Source: Candidula unifasciata (Eukaryota; Mollusca; Gastropoda; Stylommatophora; Geomitridae). From it: DNA of 64,000 nt. Of the stretch, positions 48,622 to 59,470 are shown in pieces. The DNA lies in NCBI GenBank assembly GCA_905116865.2, contig CAJHNH020008565.1:62001-126000 (forward strand). Direction: 5' to 3'. The position numbers and the translations under genes were made by a program. A model generated the notes under the pieces. It saw only the letters and a list, made by a program, of their open reading frames with translations. It did not search any database and was not told the DNA's origin. Position 1 is the stretch's first letter, and the number at the start of each line of letters is the position of its first letter.

Positions 48622-48714
48622 CTTTTTCTGTTGCTTTTCCCATGCCGGGTCGAGTAATCCTTCTCTGTCCCATTCTTCCTCTTCTTCCATATATCCATCG
48701 TATTCTGGCTCCAT
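48622..48714 (-). CDS. ACTN: alpha-actinin coding exon 1 (start codon, acidic leader)
   Basis: The exon has 31 codons from ATG at 48714: MEPEYDGYMEEEEEWDREGL, then LDPAWEKQQKK, followed by the donor GTCAGT in phase 0. The acidic leader and the invariant WDR-x-LLDPAWEKQQ-K block immediately precede [10 protein letters not shown] of exon 2 in all alpha-actinins. No upstream in-frame ATG gives the conserved leader, which fixes the start. The longer open frame across this region on the same strand is in a different phase and is a shadow. Confidence 0.97.
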
Positions 48715-48910
48715 GGTTTTGAAAGAGATGTGTCTCTCCTCCCCGATCTCCTAGCTTATGAAAGAATGTGTGTGCGGTGATAAAATTGTTTAAGGCCCAG
48801 AAGACTGCGCCTATCAAGTTAACTACCAAAGGGGATATCACCACCCCGCCAGCAGAAGTACCTCACGTGACCTCAGCGGAAGTGAATGCTCAGAGAGGAG
48901 CGAAGCTGTT
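48715..48910 (-). promoter_or_regulatory. Candidate alpha-actinin 5' UTR and promoter
   Basis: Upstream of the start codon on the minus strand lie a CACGTG E-box (48864-48869) and, next to it, ACTTCCGC, the ETS core (48876-48883), in a moderately GC-rich stretch 150-170 bases from the ATG. The close E-box/ETS pairing is common in TATA-less animal promoters. No TATA box is obvious. A spliced non-coding first exon further upstream cannot be excluded. Confidence 0.45.
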
Positions 48911-50615
48911 TCGCTTCCCTGTTTCCGTGTCAAAGGTTAACGTCAGGAAGACTGTGGAGGCGTGTCTCTGAAAGGTTGATCTCGATGTTACCTATTTGAC
49001 TTGTGGATTCATGTACTGTCATTTAAATAATTTAGTATACTTAGGGGTTACAAGGTTTACTTTCTGTAACCCTGGAATACAGTGGTTTTTGATTTGGCAA
49101 ACAGCTGAAATCGGCTTGGTGTGTATGAAAAAGGAAATGTCACACGATAGTCCAGGGCTATTGAACTGAGTTTACAAAAGGGGCTTCAATTTTCAAATTG
49201 GGGTTCGTCAGGGGCCATAGGTCAGAGCCACAACATAGAAATATCAGTTATGAATACAACTGTCAAGGATTCGCGAACTATTTGCTTAACCTCTGTTTGC
49301 CAAATATCGCCAGTTAAATAGCCCTATTGTCTATACTTAAGAAATAACACGAAAAATGCGGTTGACGCATTGGTCAGTCCCTTATGAAAGAAACCGATGT
49401 GTGTACCACTTGAAGCGATATGATTCATGCGCGTTTCTTTCCTTTTATGGGATAGCGTTAAAGGAGTGTAGTTGTTGGCAGTACAGTTTAAAACAAATAT
49501 GTACCAGTAGCCATTTAGATTAATCATCATCATTGAAGCTTATTGCCATCAGAAACATTTACCAGATACTAAAATGTCTCTGTTAATTACCTTTGTCCTT
49601 CACTATTTGTTTGTTTTTTAACTTTGAAGTGCACATGACCCCATAACTAAAAGTAAAAGGCTCTTTTGCGCCATTAAGTCTGATGGTGCAAGAACTGCAA
49701 TTTATAGACCAAGTAGAGATCAATATAACGACCCACCCCCACAGATTCTTTCCAGAATATTTCCCTGTGCTGATTTTTAGGCGGGGGCAACCGAAGCCTC
49801 AAGTCGATTATACAAATTCAACTTAATGCGAATTCAAACCAGAAACCCTCGAGTCAGCAGGCAAGATTCTTGTCGCTGCGATACTGGTGATAAAATCTGG
49901 GAGTTATACACAGTTAGGCGGCAGTATAAACAAAAACTGGAAGAGGGGGGGGGGTGGATATAAAAATACGAATACAAAAGACAACAGAAGCTTTCATGTC
50001 GCTAGAAAATTATGAATTCAGCAAGAATTAAAACTATTACTAAAGGTAAAATATGTAACTCAAATGTCAAACTAGAACTGTTCGCATACAGCAGAAATAT
50101 GGAGAATGATTGAAACATTTACTAATAAATTATAAATTCACCAACTGGTGTCTTTAGAGAATAAACAATTTAGGTAATATGAAAGGATAATTGATGTGGA
50201 GAGAACAAAAAGTTGATTGAATTGAAACGTGCAGAAAGGGCCGTAGTGTTGGGTAGGACCACGTCCGACTGCATCAGATGGCCGTGGGTAGGACACAGTG
50301 AGAAAAACCCTGGTTACAATGTAGTTAGGTCCCTGTCACTGTAATCCAATTGGAAATACAAAAACAAAGAAGAACCCAGTGTGAAAAGGGTGAGAAGAAC
50401 ATGAGAGAACTTCACAGAATAGCAAAGGATGGGACTGTGTGGTGCCAGTTGGTTGAAGGCATATGCATAACTGGAGGATTAAAAATTAATGTGTAGGGGG
50501 TAGGGGGAGGGAGAGAAAAAAATGAGAAATATAATACCAACTGTGTGGGGAAAGAATAAGTTAAAGTGAGGAAATGAGGCGCGGAGTAACAGCTATCAGT
50601 TCACTTAAAATGTAA
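48911..50615. other. Upstream intergenic DNA, one SINE-like fragment
   Basis: Apart from the SINE-like piece at 49760-49960, I see no gene. Near 49150-49230 a CAGGGCTATTGAACTGAG start resembles a hAT terminus, but no partner end is found. Open frames are short and unrecognised. Confidence 0.5.
49760..49960 (-). mobile_element. tRNA-derived SINE fragment related to family B
   Basis: Minus strand: CGCAGCGACAAGAATCTTGC, then GACTCGAGGGTTTCTGGTTT, GAATTCGC, aligning block by block with the SINE B head (GTAGCGACTAGACACTCGC ... GTTGTGGGTTCGG). The rest of the body is diverged. A short G run at 49945-49954 lies at the head side. Confidence 0.5.
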
Positions 50616-50620
50616 AGTAA

Positions 50621-50750
50621 CAAGTGTCCAGTACACAGTAAGTTGAAGTTGTGTTTGGAGAGGCAAGTGTCCAGTACACGGTAAGTTAAAGTTGTTTGTG
50701 GAGAGGCAAGTGTCCAGTACACAGTAAGTTGAAGTTATGTGTGGAGCAAA
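50621..50750 (+). repeat. 43-bp tandem repeat, three units
   Basis: CAAGTGTCCAGTACAC begins at 50621, 50664 and 50707, and a degenerate CAAGTGTATA follows at 50751. Units share GTAAGTT-AAGTT-TG-GGAG. Confidence 0.9.
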
Positions 50751-50899
50751 CAAGTGTATATTTAGTTACATAGGCTGTCAGTCATTCCGTTTTATTACCT
50801 CCTTTACTAACGTTATCTAGTTTATGTCACACAATATCTAGTCTATCCCTCACCGTTAAGATATCCTCTTGGTGTACAATAATAAAACAAAGCACTAAG

Positions 50900-51610
50900 C
50901 TAAACCCGATGCGTTATATTTAATCTGAAGACTATGAAAAGATCTTTGTTAGGGAATCTGATAATTGAAAAGTCACACTACTGTCGAAACTGGGAATCTT
51001 TACAAAATCACAAGGGTAGTAAAGCAACAGATAAAAATATGAAACGCAGAAGTTATTTATATGGGGAAAACGGATGTATACGTTTGAAATAAGAACGGGA
51101 GTGCAACAGAGGATGCATTTTGTCACTTGTTTTATACTAAACTATATATATTTTATACCAACTAAAGGCTGGATTATAAAGATAAAAATCACGTCGGAAA
51201 TGGAACTCACTTAACTATGCTGGCACATATTCGAATCTGAGAGCATGCATCTTTCCTGTAGCAACATACAGATGTGAGTCGTGGTCTATCTCCCAGTCCT
51301 TAGGAAAGAGAATAGGGGCTGAAATGCTATAAAAAGATTCTCACAATATCTTGAACAAAGAAGAGGAGAAAAACTTACATCTTGAAAGATCTGAACATCA
51401 AGAAAGATTGGCTAATAAACAGCATCCTTTCTCGGACGCTGAAATATTTTGGTCATATCAAACGCCACGACGGATTGGAAAATGAATTATAGCAGAAGGC
51501 ATGGTACCAGGAAGTAGGGGCAGCGAGAGACCGAGTTTCTTTCAGGCAGATCGTGATGAGAGCGACGTTCTGCAAATGACCTGCTACATGATGATGATGA
51601 TGCTGGAAAT
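50900..51610 (+). pseudogene. LINE reverse-transcriptase remnant
   Basis: Degenerate pieces in order: CNRGCILSLVLY (RQGCxLSPxLF block), then after a deletion VATYRCESWSISQS, GKRIGAEML, then NIKKDWLINSILSRTLKYFG-like, HIKRHDGLEN and GSRGSERPS, ending at ATGATGATGATGATG near 51587-51601. It is the same family tail as 620-1030 and 28711-29660. Multiple frameshifts make it a fossil. Confidence 0.75.
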
Positions 51611-51715
51611 CTTTAAATGGCATTGCGCGATTGTCCTACTCACCATATTAAACACATGTGAGTGAGGTGACAATTGAGTGGGTCTTATAATTCATGTGGA
51701 CATTTTTCTTTGTCA

Positions 51716-51993
51716 GCTCCGGGGTCCCTTTGTGAGGGAAAACAAGAATAGACCCACTGCCTACCCCGAAGCATGTCGTAAGAATCGATTATTTGGAATC
51801 CTAGTTCAAAGTCCGAGTACATCCACCTGAGAGGCAAGGAACCAATAGTCTGCATGCAGATAAGTAAGATCTAGGAAAATGATGTGCATGCAGCACTCAG
51901 GTTCTGGAACAGAACTAGAGTCCAAAAGTGGACGAACAACCAGAACCTTCCGTCGGAGTTTATAGCCGGTGAACGAGAAGAAGTAGAAGAAGA
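51716..51993 (+). mobile_element. GAA-tailed repeat R1, best-preserved copy (6)
   Basis: A 278-base copy: GACCCACTGCCTACCCCGAA, GCATGTCGTAAGAATCGATT, GAGAGGCAAGGAACCAATAG, TCTGCATGCAGATAAGTAAG, ATGTGCATGCAGCACTCAGG, CAGAACCTTCCGTCGGAGTT, TATAGCCGGTGAACGAGAAG, then AAGTAGAAGAAG. It ends in the GAA-type tail that gives the family its name. No open frame is conserved between copies. Confidence 0.85.
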
Positions 51994-52072
51994 GTTTGTT
52001 TGATTCAGAATATGACATGTATTTATGTGCTGTAGTTTGGTTATATAACTAACTATTCACATATTGATTGAC

Positions 52073-53609
52073 TTTCTACCCCACTAGGACATCACACAAG
52101 CGATAAACACCAGATGACACAAAGTGCCACCATGTGGATGAGGATCACCGTGGAGAGGTCCCAGAAACCGCGTTTAGACAATTGGCCATATTTATGGCCT
52201 AGCTTTTTTGCAGCCCCTGGCAAAAGCCAGGGTGGGGCTTCAAACAACAAAAAATTTCATCCTAAAAAGGACGAAAGGATTACATTCACATATTCATCGC
52301 CTGAGCTATACAAATATATCATGGTTCTTGCACCAGAAGAACTCTTGTCTTTTCTGGTCCTGTTTTTGCATGCCAGCGAGTAACTACTAATTGTCCTTAC
52401 CAGATTTCTTCCCTCCTCTCCCTATTTCTGTTTTCCCTTTTTCGCTACCGCTATCCCAGGAAATACACAGATAACGAGAATAAACCAGTCGACTACCCAG
52501 TCTCTTCGATAGAAACTCAGATCTGGAGTTATTCACCTTTGTAAGCAGAAGTGCCGCCAAAGACAGATGATGAGATATAAAAACAATGCAGAAGGTCACA
52601 CGATTAATGCCCTAACAAAGATTTGTATTAACTAGAGCAAGTGGCTAAAACTATCGGATCGAATGCAGTTCAGAAAACGTTTTCATTAAATAGGTGAAAT
52701 GAAATGCATGGGTTACAGAACCTGGAAGCTCAGGCACATAATCCCTCTTTCCTCCTACACCCCTAGCAACTTTGCACGAATGCGCTAGTTGCCCTCACCT
52801 GCCCAACAATATATAGACGTGCTACATAAGCATTTTTATGTTTTATATTTTTCAAATATATTATCCTATTTATTTGTAATTCCGCGCCAAATGTAATAAT
52901 TGTTAACTGCGTTATTTTTTGGCCACCCTAATTATATTTACCCCCCGCCCCCCTATTTTTTTCCCACCCCAGCCATTCTGCTAGAAAAATTGTAAAGCTG
53001 AGTTTTTCCACGTAACCATGTATGAATGTTCTCTAGGCGAAGTATTTCTGTATACTTTTAAAATATATTGTGTTGTGCTTATTTGTTATTCGGCACAAAA
53101 TTGTTATCTTATTATTGCATAGTTAAACAGCAATTAAAACCCCGTTAGCCCCTCCGCCCATGGAAACTTATAAAAGAGAGGAGCTCCACCTCCGTGTTTT
53201 CTCTGTGTCGACGCCCCTTGTGAGCTACTTAGTCAAGATTGATCTAAGGTCTCTTTTTGCCAGGATGACGCTAACATATTTTCCTGCTAATTACAGAGTT
53301 AGGAGCCACACTTGCCACATGTCTGTAACATGCTGTCCTATCATCCACATGGATAATGTGCACACGTATGGTTCTCATCTGTTATTCTACCACCCAGTTA
53401 ATTCATTACGTCCTTCTTAGGACGTTATTTTTTGTTATTTGAAGCCCCACTCTGGCTTTTGCCAGGGGCCGCAATATAGGCAGGTCATCATTATGGCCAA
53501 ATGTCTGAACGCGGTTTCTGGGACCTCTCCACGGTGATCCTCACCCGCATGGTGGCACTTTGTGTCATCGGGTGTTTATCGCTTGTGTGATGTCCTGGTG
53601 GGGTAAAAA
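52073..53609. mobile_element. 1.5-kb element with about 210-bp terminal inverted repeats
   Basis: The left end (52073-52285) reads TACCCCACTAGGACATCACA, CAAGCGATAAACACC, GTGGAGAGGTCCCAGAAACC, CCTGGCAAAAGCCAG, GGGGCTTCAAACAAC. The reverse complement of 53395-53609 reads the same with roughly one difference in ten. The 1.1-kb interior has no recognisable transposase. It includes a TATAAAAG box near 53168 and C/T-rich stretches. Outer edges are uncertain by a few bases, and I see no clear target duplication. Confidence 0.88.
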
Positions 53610-54292
53610 GCCATTCCATTCCACCACCCAGACTGAATTGCCAACACAGTTTCATTTAAACACCTAGGGGATTGAACTGCCCTCACAGTTTTATCTCTTA
53701 CCCCCTAGTTATGGTCCCTGGTTCTCCACAGGAGGTAACCCCCCACCCCCCTACCCCAAAGCCGACGTGTGTAGGCAAAAGCACAATTCAAAACCAGATG
53801 AGATGAGGACCAGAACAGTCACCGCGATAAAGCGGACAGGGAAGAGAGCAGCAATGTTTTCTTACCTAGCTGAAACTGGTCATCGTTAAATGAAGAAGAA
53901 GAAACGTGTAGGCTGTCTGCTGAGAAACCATCGACCTGCTGCTTCGAGATACCAGCTAAGTTATTTTGTGTATTTGTATCGTATTGATTGATTTGTATGT
54001 GCCGATGAAGGCCCCGTTGCCGTAACATTCACGTTTTGTTTGTATTTGTTTTATTGTGAAGCTTGCTAATGTACTTTTCATTCAGTTTTTTAATTCCCCC
54101 CCCCCTTCCCCGGGGATTTCCCTATCACATCTCGAGGGCCCCGAGATGGGGTGAAATAATAGAAAAGAACCATCTCCGCTGCTGACGCTGCTAATTATTC
54201 TCGTTGTAGAATTTTGCCCTCGCTTACATTAGTATGCACATTTCACTGTCAGTTTCCTAGAGTGATTTAAGTACTGAGAACAAAAACAAAAA

Positions 54293-54850
54293 CTAAAGTT
54301 GGTGGCACATGCTTTTCCTTGGGTGTGGCGGAAAGATCAGGCAGGGAGATTTTGAATATGCAGTATGCCAAATACAGATAGGGATAACATGTTCATATAC
54401 ATGTAATCTCAATCCTCTTTTACAGCTTATGGTGTCGAGGGAAAAACATGTCCTGCTTAGTGCTCTTCTGGCTGCTTCGACCATAGATACATCGCGGTGC
54501 TGTATAGTTTCTCTAAAGTTATCTTTCCGTGTGGTTCTTGGTCTACCTCTTGCTCCACGTCCCTCTCCTCTTTTAGTATATGTCTTGTATGGTATAACAT
54601 CAGGAGGCATTCTCTCTAAGTGGACAAACCATTTGATTTGTTGTCTTTGTATGTAATTTGAAATTGGTTCTGTGCCGACTTTATCTCCTATGAACTCATT
54701 CATGATTTTATCTCTTCTGGTTACTCCTACAGCCTTTCTTATACACTATTTTCATGGCTACAAATTTTCTTTTATGTTTTGTTGTGAGTGACCATATCTG
54801 GCACTTGTAGCATAAGGTGAAAATGAATATGCTTTGTATGAGATGTCTCT
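54293..54850 (-). pseudogene. LINE C-terminal fragment (RTE-like)
   Basis: The frame reads NEFIGDKVGTEPISNYIQRQ, QIKWFVHLERMPPDVIPYKT and GARGRPRTTRKDNF, aligned with QYIKKQQIEWFDHLMRM and RGRPRVRWIDN at 22285. Upstream in another frame is CYKCQIWSLTTKHKRKFVAM, the YxCxxW block. The tail after RALSR is diverged. It is a 5'-truncated, frame-shifted relative of the 22285 element. Confidence 0.8.
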
Positions 54851-54859
54851 TTGTGCTTT

Positions 54860-55895
54860 TTGGGATTGTCTTATGCTTGGCCAGCTTTACTGCATCTCAT
54901 GTCAATTTCTTCGTCGATTTTTGTGTAACTTACCTCCACGAAATGCGATCTTACTGTACCGTTGATGGAACCTGGGCTGCAGTTATGACGTCTAAAAAGT
55001 GTTAACAAAAGACATGAAAAATGAACTGCATCATAGAAAGTTCTGAACAGATGACCTTCCGATGAAGTGAAACACTCATACTGGTAGATTTGTCTGCTCA
55101 CCTGATTTTGCCTGTTGCCTTGGCAACAAGGAGAAAGTATTTTATTATTTTAGGCCCTCTCTCCGTCTTAAAGGTTAAAGGCTACAGGTAAACATAAGAC
55201 ATAAACAAACATGCCGGCACCAACATCACTGAGGCCCTTCCGATATCTTCTCTATTCGCATCACATACTAAAAGTAGTACTTTAATGTTTAGAAACATGT
55301 CAACACTTCCTCATTTTATTATGTAACTACTGTCACTTTTTTAAACCGTTATTTTACTTGTTTCTTGCCAAGGGTGCCAGGGAAAGATAAGCAGTTTTGC
55401 CAGCTCTGTACTCTCGGGGAAGAATCTGCCCTGCGGGTATCAAAGAAAGCACAGATTTGATTTCAAGATAGGAGATTCCTGCTGTCAGGTTTAGTGGTAG
55501 GCTTAACAAGCATACGGTATTTTGCTTCATTTAACATGTTTATTACAGCATTATATAAAAACCATAACAAATGGGGTTTTTAGCTGGGAAAGTAATGACT
55601 TAAGTAACAGAAACAGGTGAAGATTAATTTCAAATGGTAAGTTATGAAAACAATTATACCGTAATTAAGGCCGGTAAACCAGTGTTTTTTTTTTCTCAAG
55701 ATTCTTCCTACCATTGACAGCACTTAACTGAGCATTGCCTGTTGTTTTCATTTGCTTGTTTATTTTTTCGCATGTAAATTTGAAAACAAATTAAACGGTA
55801 TGCCAGGAACTATCCCTTTTTGATAAAAAATAAACGGAGGCAGCACTGAATTACAGATGACACAAGGTATCTGGTACCTATAAGTGTCGGTTCTG
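54860..55895. other. No recognised feature
   Basis: About 1 kb with no coding, repeat or RNA signal I can support. It is AT-rich with short T runs (for example 55687-55696). Confidence 0.5.
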
Positions 55896-55990
55896 AGGCT
55901 TTATTTTTGATAGGAAAAAAGACAGACCCACTACCCCTTATCGAAATGCCGTAAAAGGCAATTAAGTAAGGGTTTGCGGAAATTGGATGT
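55895..55990 (+). mobile_element. GAA-tailed repeat R1, 5' fragment (copy 7)
   Basis: The plus strand reads GACAGACCCACTACCCCTTA, then TCGAAATGCCGTAAAAGGCA and ATTAAGTAAGGG, matching the start of copy 6 (GACCCACTGCCTACCCCGAA, GCATGTCGTAAGAATCGATT). It breaks off about 50 bases before the GAA satellite that begins at 56040. Confidence 0.65.
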
Positions 55991-56039
55991 GTAACACAAT
56001 ATGGCGTGCTCTGTTTTAAAGGCAGACGCGGCAGGAGAA

Positions 56040-59000
56040 GGAAGGGTGTGTGGAGAGGAGGAGGAGGATAAAAATCCAGAAAAAAAAAGAAGAAGCAGTC
56101 AGAAGAAGAAGAAGAAGAAGACGCAGTCATAAGAGAAAAAGAAGAAGAAGACGCAGTCAGAAAAAGAAGAAGACAGTCAGAAGAAGAAGAAGAAGATGCA
56201 GTCCGAAGAAGAAGAAGAAGATGCGGTCAGAAGAAGAAGACGCAGTCAGAAGAAGAAGACGCAGTCAGAAGAAGAAGACGCAGTCAGAAGAAGAAGACAC
56301 AGTCAGAAGAAGAAGACGCAGTCAGAAGAAGAAGAAGAAGAAGAAGAAGAAGAAGAAGAAGAAGAAGATGCAGTCAGAAGAAGAAGAAGAAAGAAGAAGA
56401 AGAAGAAGAAGAAGAAGAAGAAGAAGAAGATGCAGTCAGAAGAAGAAGAAGACGCGGTCAAAAGAAGAAAAAGAAGAAAACGCAGTCAGAAGAAGAAGAA
56501 GTTGCAGTCAGAAGATGAAGAATAAGACGCAGTCTGAAGAAGAAGAAGACACAGTCAGAAGAAGAAGACGCAGTCAGAAAAAAAGAAGAATAGACGCAGT
56601 CAGAAAAGAAGAAGAAGAAGAAGAAGACGCAGTCAGAAGAAGAAGAAGAAGAAGACGCAGTCAGAAGAAGAAGAAGACGCAGTCAGAAAAAGAAGAAGAA
56701 GAAGAAGAAGAAGAAGAAGAGGCGGTCAGAAGAAGAAGAAGACGCAGTCAGAAGAAGAAGAAAAAGACGCAGTCAGCAGAAGAAGAAGAAAAGAAGAAGA
56801 AGAAGACGCAGTCAGAAGAAGAAGAAGAAGACGCAGTCAAAAGAACAAGAAGAAAACGCAGTAAGAAGAAGAAGAAGAAAAGAAAAAGAAGAAGAAGATG
56901 TAGAAAAAGACGCAGTCAGAAGAAGAAGAAGAAGAAGAAGCAGTCAGAAGAAGAAAAAGATGCAGTCAGAAGAAGAAGAAGTTACAGTAAGAAGAAGAAG
57001 AATAAGACGCAGTCAGAAGAAGAAGAAGAAGACACAGTCAGAAGAAGAAGAAAAAGACGCAGTCAGCAGAAGAAGAAGAAGAAAAGAAGAAGAAGAAGAC
57101 ACAGTCAGAAAAACAAGAAGACCCAGAAGAAGAAGATGCAGTCAGGAGAATAAGAATAAAACGCAGTCAGAAGAAGAAGAAGTTACAGTAAGAAGACGCA
57201 GTCAGAAGAAGAAGAAGTTACAGTAAGAAGATGCAGTCAGAAGAAGAAGAAGAAGAAGAAGAAGAAGAAGAAGAAGAAGAAGAAGAAGAAGAAGAAGAAG
57301 AAGAAGAAGAAGAAGAAGAAGAAGAAGAAGATGCGGTCAGAAGAAGAAGAAAGAGAAGAAAAAGAAGACGCAGTCAGAAGAAGAAGAAGAAGAAGAAGAA
57401 GACACAAGAAAAGAAGAAGAAGCAGTCAGAAGAAGAAGAAGAAGAGAAGAAGAAGAAGAAGAAGAAGAAGAAGACGCAGTCAGAAGAAGAAGAAGAAGAA
57501 GAAGAAGAAGAAGAGAAGAAGAAGAAGAAGAAGCAGTCAGAAGAAGAAGAAGAAGAAGAAGAAGAAGAAGAAGAAGAAAGAAGAAGAAGAAGAAGAAGAA
57601 GAAGAAGAACACAGAAGAAGAAGAAGAAGATGAAAAAGAAGAAGAAGAAAGAGAAGAAAAAGAAGACGCAGTCAGAAGAAGAAGAAGTTACAGTAATAAT
57701 AAGAAGAATAAGACGCAGTCAGAAGAAGAAGAAGAAGAAGAGAAGAAGAAGAAGAAAAGAAGAAGAAGAAGAAGAAGACGCAGTCAGAAGAAGAAGAGAA
57801 GAAAGAAGAAGAAGAAGAAGAAGAAGAAGAATAAGAAGAAGAAGAAGTCAAGAAGAAGAAGAAGAAGAAGAAGAAGAAGAGACGAAGAAGAAGAAGAAAG
57901 AAGAAGAAGAAGAAGAAGAAGCAGAAGAAGAAGAAGAAAGAGAAAGTCAGAAAAAAGAAGAAGAAGAGAAGAAGAAGAAGAAGAAAGAAAGACGAAGAAG
58001 AAGAAGAAGAAGAAGAAGAAGAAGAAAGAAGAAGACGCAGTCAGAAGAAGAAGAAGAAGAAGAAAGAAGAAGAGAAGAAGAGAAGAAGAAGAAGAAGAAG
58101 ACGCAGTCAGAAGAAGAAGAAGAAGACGCAGTCAGAAGAAGAAGAAGAAGAAGAAGAAGAAGAAGAAGAAGAAGAAGAAGACGCAGTCAGAAGAAGAAGA
58201 AGAAGAAGAAGACGCGAAGAAGAAGAAGAAGAGAAGAAGAAGAAGAAGAAGAAGAAGAAGAAGAAGAGAAGAAGAAGAAGAAGAAGAAGAAAAGAAGAAG
58301 AAGAAGAAGAAGAAGAAGAAGAAGAAGAAGAAGCAAGAAGAAAGAAGAAGAAGAAGAAGAAGAAGAAGAAGAAGAAGAAGAAGAAGAGAAGAAGAAGAAG
58401 AAGAAGAAGAAGAAGAAGAAGAAGAAGAAGAAGAAGACGCAGTCAGAAGAAGAAGAAGAAGAAGACGCAGTCAGAAGAAGAAGAAGAAGACGCAGTCAGA
58501 AGAAGAAGAAGAAGACGCAGTCAAGAAGAAGAAGACGCAGAAGAAGAAGAAGAAGAAGAAGAAGAAGAAGCAGTCAAGAAGAAGAAAGAAGAAGAAGAAG
58601 AAGAAGAAGAAGAAGAAGAAGAAGAAGAAGAAGAAGAAGAAGAAGAAGAAGAAGAAGAAGAAGAAGAAGAAGACGCAGTCAAAAGAAAAAGAAGAGAAGA
58701 AGAAGAAGAAGAAGAAGAAGAAGAAGAAGACGCAGTCAGAAAGAAGAAGAAGAAGACGCAGTCAGAAGAAGAAGAAGAAGAAGACACAGTCAGAAGAAGA
58801 AGAAGAAGAAGAAGATGCAGTCAGAAGAAGAAGAAGAAGAAGAAGAGGCAGTCAGAAGAAGAAGAAGAAGAAGAAGAAGACGCAGTCAGAAGAAGAAGAA
58901 GAAGAAGAAGAAGAAGAAGAAGAAGAAGAAGAAGAAGAAGACGCAGTCAGAAGAAGAAGAAGAAGAAGAAGAAGAAGAAGAAGAAGAAGAAGAAGAAGAA

Positions 59001-59299
59001 GAAGAAGAAGAAGAAGAAGAAGAAGAAGAAGAAGAAGAAGACGCAGTCAGAAGAAGAAGAAGAAAAAGAAGAAGAAGAAGAAGAAGAAGAAGAAGAAGAA
59101 GAAGAAGAAGAAGAAGAAGAAGAAGAAGAAGAAGAAGAAGAAGAAAAAGACGCAGTCAGAAAAAGAAGAAGAAGACGCAGTCAGAAGAAGAAGAAGAAGA
59201 CGCAGTCAGAAGAAGAAGTAGAAGAAGAAGACGCAGTCAGAAGAAGAAGAAGAAGAAGAAGAAGAAGAAGAAGAAGAAGAAGAAGAAGAAGAAGAAGAA

Positions 59300-59331
<32 letters not shown>

Positions 59332-59470
59332 AGAAGAGGCAGCCAGAAGAAGAAGAAGAAGACGCAGTCAGAAGAAGAAGAATAAGAAGAAGACGCAGTC
59401 AGAAGAAGAAGAAGAAAAGAAGAAGAACAAGAACAAGAAGATAAAGAAGAAGAACAAGAACAAAAATTCG
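56040..59470 (+). repeat. 3.4-kb GAA/TTC satellite punctuated by a decamer
   Basis: The tract is almost pure GAA on the plus strand, broken dozens of times by a decamer GACGCAGTCA (variants GATGCAGTCA, GACACAGTCA, GAGGCAGTCA, GATGCGGTCA). The decamer is 3n+1 bases, so each one moves the GAA register by one. The apparent protein therefore cycles E runs, DAV, R runs, SQ, K runs, TQS, E runs. The 737- and 367-residue open frames are artefacts because GAA in any register lacks stops. Pure stretches reach about 100 bases (for example 57237-57330). Confidence 0.98.

Noticed and set aside
48554..48844. 96-residue minus-strand frame overlapping alpha-actinin exon 1
   Set aside because: It is in a different phase from the conserved actinin leader and runs into the intron; a shadow of the real exon.
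56050..59444. Very long open reading frames (367 and 737 residues) rich in E, K and R
   Set aside because: GAA repeats lack stops in every register; the residue cycle E-DAV-R-SQ-K-TQS-E is exactly what the decamer-punctuated repeat predicts. There is no start context, domain or codon diversity.
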